Shown here: positions 24,047-24,981 of the stretch, piece after piece | Layout: every line of letters begins with the position of its first letter | How positions within the stretch are numbered: the stretch's first letter is position 1 | Origin: a virus | Strand: one strand, 5' to 3' | Length of the DNA: 24,981 bases | IMG/VR virus record: IMGVR_UViG_3300036985_005329 | Span: 1 to 24,981 of that record | Notes under the pieces: generated by a model | Databases searched by the model: none | What the model saw: only the letters and a program-made list of their open reading frames with translations | Told to the model about the DNA's origin: nothing | Made by a program: the position numbers and the translations under genes

Positions 24047-24054
24047 TATTTATA
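24047..24054 (+). promoter_or_regulatory. TATTTATA motif upstream of the tape-measure gene
   Basis: Recurring octamer immediately after the hairpin, 13 bases before the ATG at 24068. Confidence 0.4.
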
Positions 24055-24067
24055 AGAAAACATTTCA

Positions 24068-24981
24068 ATGAGTCCTAAAGAAACAATAGACGAATTTGGT
24101 AAAAAAATTGGTGATGAAGCTAGTTTTGGTGCTAAAGAATTTTTTGGAGCAGCACAACAAATGGCTGAAGCCGCTAATGAAATGACCGCGGCGTTCGCTT
24201 CTTCAAGAGCAAGGGTTGGTGAAATGATGACTGCGGTTAGTGAAGCCGCACCAAGAATGAAAAGACTTGGTGCTGACTTTCAAACGACTACTCAGGCAAT
24301 GGTTGATATTGCTAATGCCACTAAAAAACAAACATTGGCGTCTGGTGATAGTGTTGCCAAATTATATGCAACATCTCAAGTTTTAGGAGATAGTGTCGGG
24401 TCAATTGTTGAAAAGTTTACAGACGTAGGTATCCAATTTGGAGTTATTGGCGGAGAGTTAGAAAAATCAGTATCAACAGTAAGTGATTTAGGGTTGAATA
24501 CTAAAGAAGTAATGAGCCAAGTAGTTTCAAACTCTTCGAAACTTAATGAATTTAATTTTGAAGGAGGAGTTCAAGGGATGACTAAAATGGCGGCAAGAGC
24601 TTCAATGCTTAGAGTTGATATGAGTGCCACTCTTGATTTTGCCGACAAAATGATGAACCCTGAGGCGGCTATCAATATGGCATCGGCGTTCCAAAGACTT
24701 GGGGTATCGGCAGGAGTTCTCGCAGACCCATTTGCGTTAATGAATGCATCAATTAATGACCCAGGAGCATTACAAGATAGTTTAGCTAATGTTGCGAAAC
24801 AATTCACATATTTTGACGATAAATCAAAAACATTTAAAATTAACCCTCGAGGTATTCTTACCTTGAAGGAAATGGAAAAAGAGGCTGGATTAGCTGGTGG
24901 TACATTGACCAAAATGGGATTAGCTGCAGCTGAAACAGATAAAAGAATATCCCAAATTAGCCCAACACTTAAATTTAAAGA
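24068..24981 (+). CDS. Tail tape-measure protein, N-terminal part (runs off the window)
   Basis: The frame is open from ATG at 24068 to the window end (304 codons seen). The product is Ala-rich and almost wholly helical: MSPKETIDEFGKKIGDEASF, then repeated AxxxA/MxxA heptads. The segment around residues 175-235 (MTKMAARASMLRVDMSATLD, DKMMNPEAAINMASAFQRLG, DPFALMNASINDPGALQDSL) has the pattern 'la.~a..lgid~~.~~~~A~k~~dpE~AI~~a~~~q.LG....~DPf~Lm~~a.nd~~~lq~~l' that I associate with tape measures of Bacteroidota phages. Position after tube and the gp26/gp51-like pair is canonical. It sets tail length by occupying the tube lumen. The remaining length is unknown. Confidence 0.75.
   Translation, partial: MSPKETIDEFGKKIGDEASFGAKEFFGAAQQMAEAANEMTAAFASSRARVGEMMTAVSEAAPRMKRLGADFQTTTQAMVDIANATKKQTLASGDSVAKLYATSQVLGDSVGSIVEKFTDVGIQFGVIGGELEKSVSTVSDLGLNTKEVMSQVVSNSSKLNEFNFEGGVQGMTKMAARASMLRVDMSATLDFADKMMNPEAAINMASAFQRLGVSAGVLADPFALMNASINDPGALQDSLANVAKQFTYFDDKSKTFKINPRGILTLKEMEKEAGLAGGTLTKMGLAAAETDKRISQISPTLKFK

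Noticed and set aside
24571-24912. Antisense open frame of 113 codons within the tape-measure gene
   Set aside because: The sense strand is continuously open from 24068 with typical tape-measure sequence; the antisense frame has no independent support.
1-24981. tRNA, rRNA, insertion sequence or attachment site
   Set aside because: The intergenic gaps are short and I saw no cloverleaf-compatible arms, transposase gene or flanking direct repeats.

Overview
This window is a piece of a tailed, contractile-tail (myovirus, T4-like in the broad sense) bacteriophage genome. The evidence is a tail sheath, tail tube, gp26/gp51-like baseplate pair, start of a tape-measure gene, gp14/gp15-like neck and tail-completion proteins and a family B DNA polymerase. 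No bacterial housekeeping gene, rRNA or tRNA is visible. The DNA is AT-rich, and almost no start codon has a Shine-Dalgarno sequence; starts sit behind A/T-rich tracts. Together with the style of the sheath and tape-measure proteins, this suggests a Bacteroidota (Flavobacteriia-like) host. The host assignment is inference.

Layout. (1) 1-3405, plus strand: four structural/adhesin-like genes. The first is cut by the window edge and ends in a LamG-like module. The next three are modular proteins with a small Cys-containing head, a long Thr/Pro/Gln/Asn mucin-like linker and, in two of them, Cys-flanked distal domains. One of the three has been truncated by a nonsense codon. A strong terminator closes the block. 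(2) 3490-8023, plus: four overlapping glycosyltransferase genes (Skp1-GlcNAc-type, GT25, HtrL/YibB-type, and an HtrL/YibB + GT2-like fusion), then a small structural-type gene. (3) 8511-11306, plus: DNA polymerase. (4) 16498-11283, minus: SET-domain protein, SNF2-type helicase, a manganese-type superoxide dismutase fused to a PD-(D/E)XK-like nuclease domain, a neck-type structural protein and a small unknown protein. (5) 16545-24981, plus: tail module in the order gp14-like, gp15-like, sheath, HAD phosphatase, tube, gp26/gp51-like pair joined by a probable +1 frameshift or overlap, and tape measure (runs off the end). An unlisted 53-codon ribbon-helix-helix-type gene lies antisense between gp15-like and sheath.

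How it works together. The tail module builds the contractile tail. The mucin-like proteins beside a four-gene glycosyltransferase operon suggest a phage that sugar-coats its own surface fibres or modifies host glycans. An octamer TATTTAT(A/T/C) recurs upstream of eleven genes, in the reading direction of each gene, and is the best candidate for the phage's own (probably late) promoter. Intrinsic terminator hairpins separate several units.
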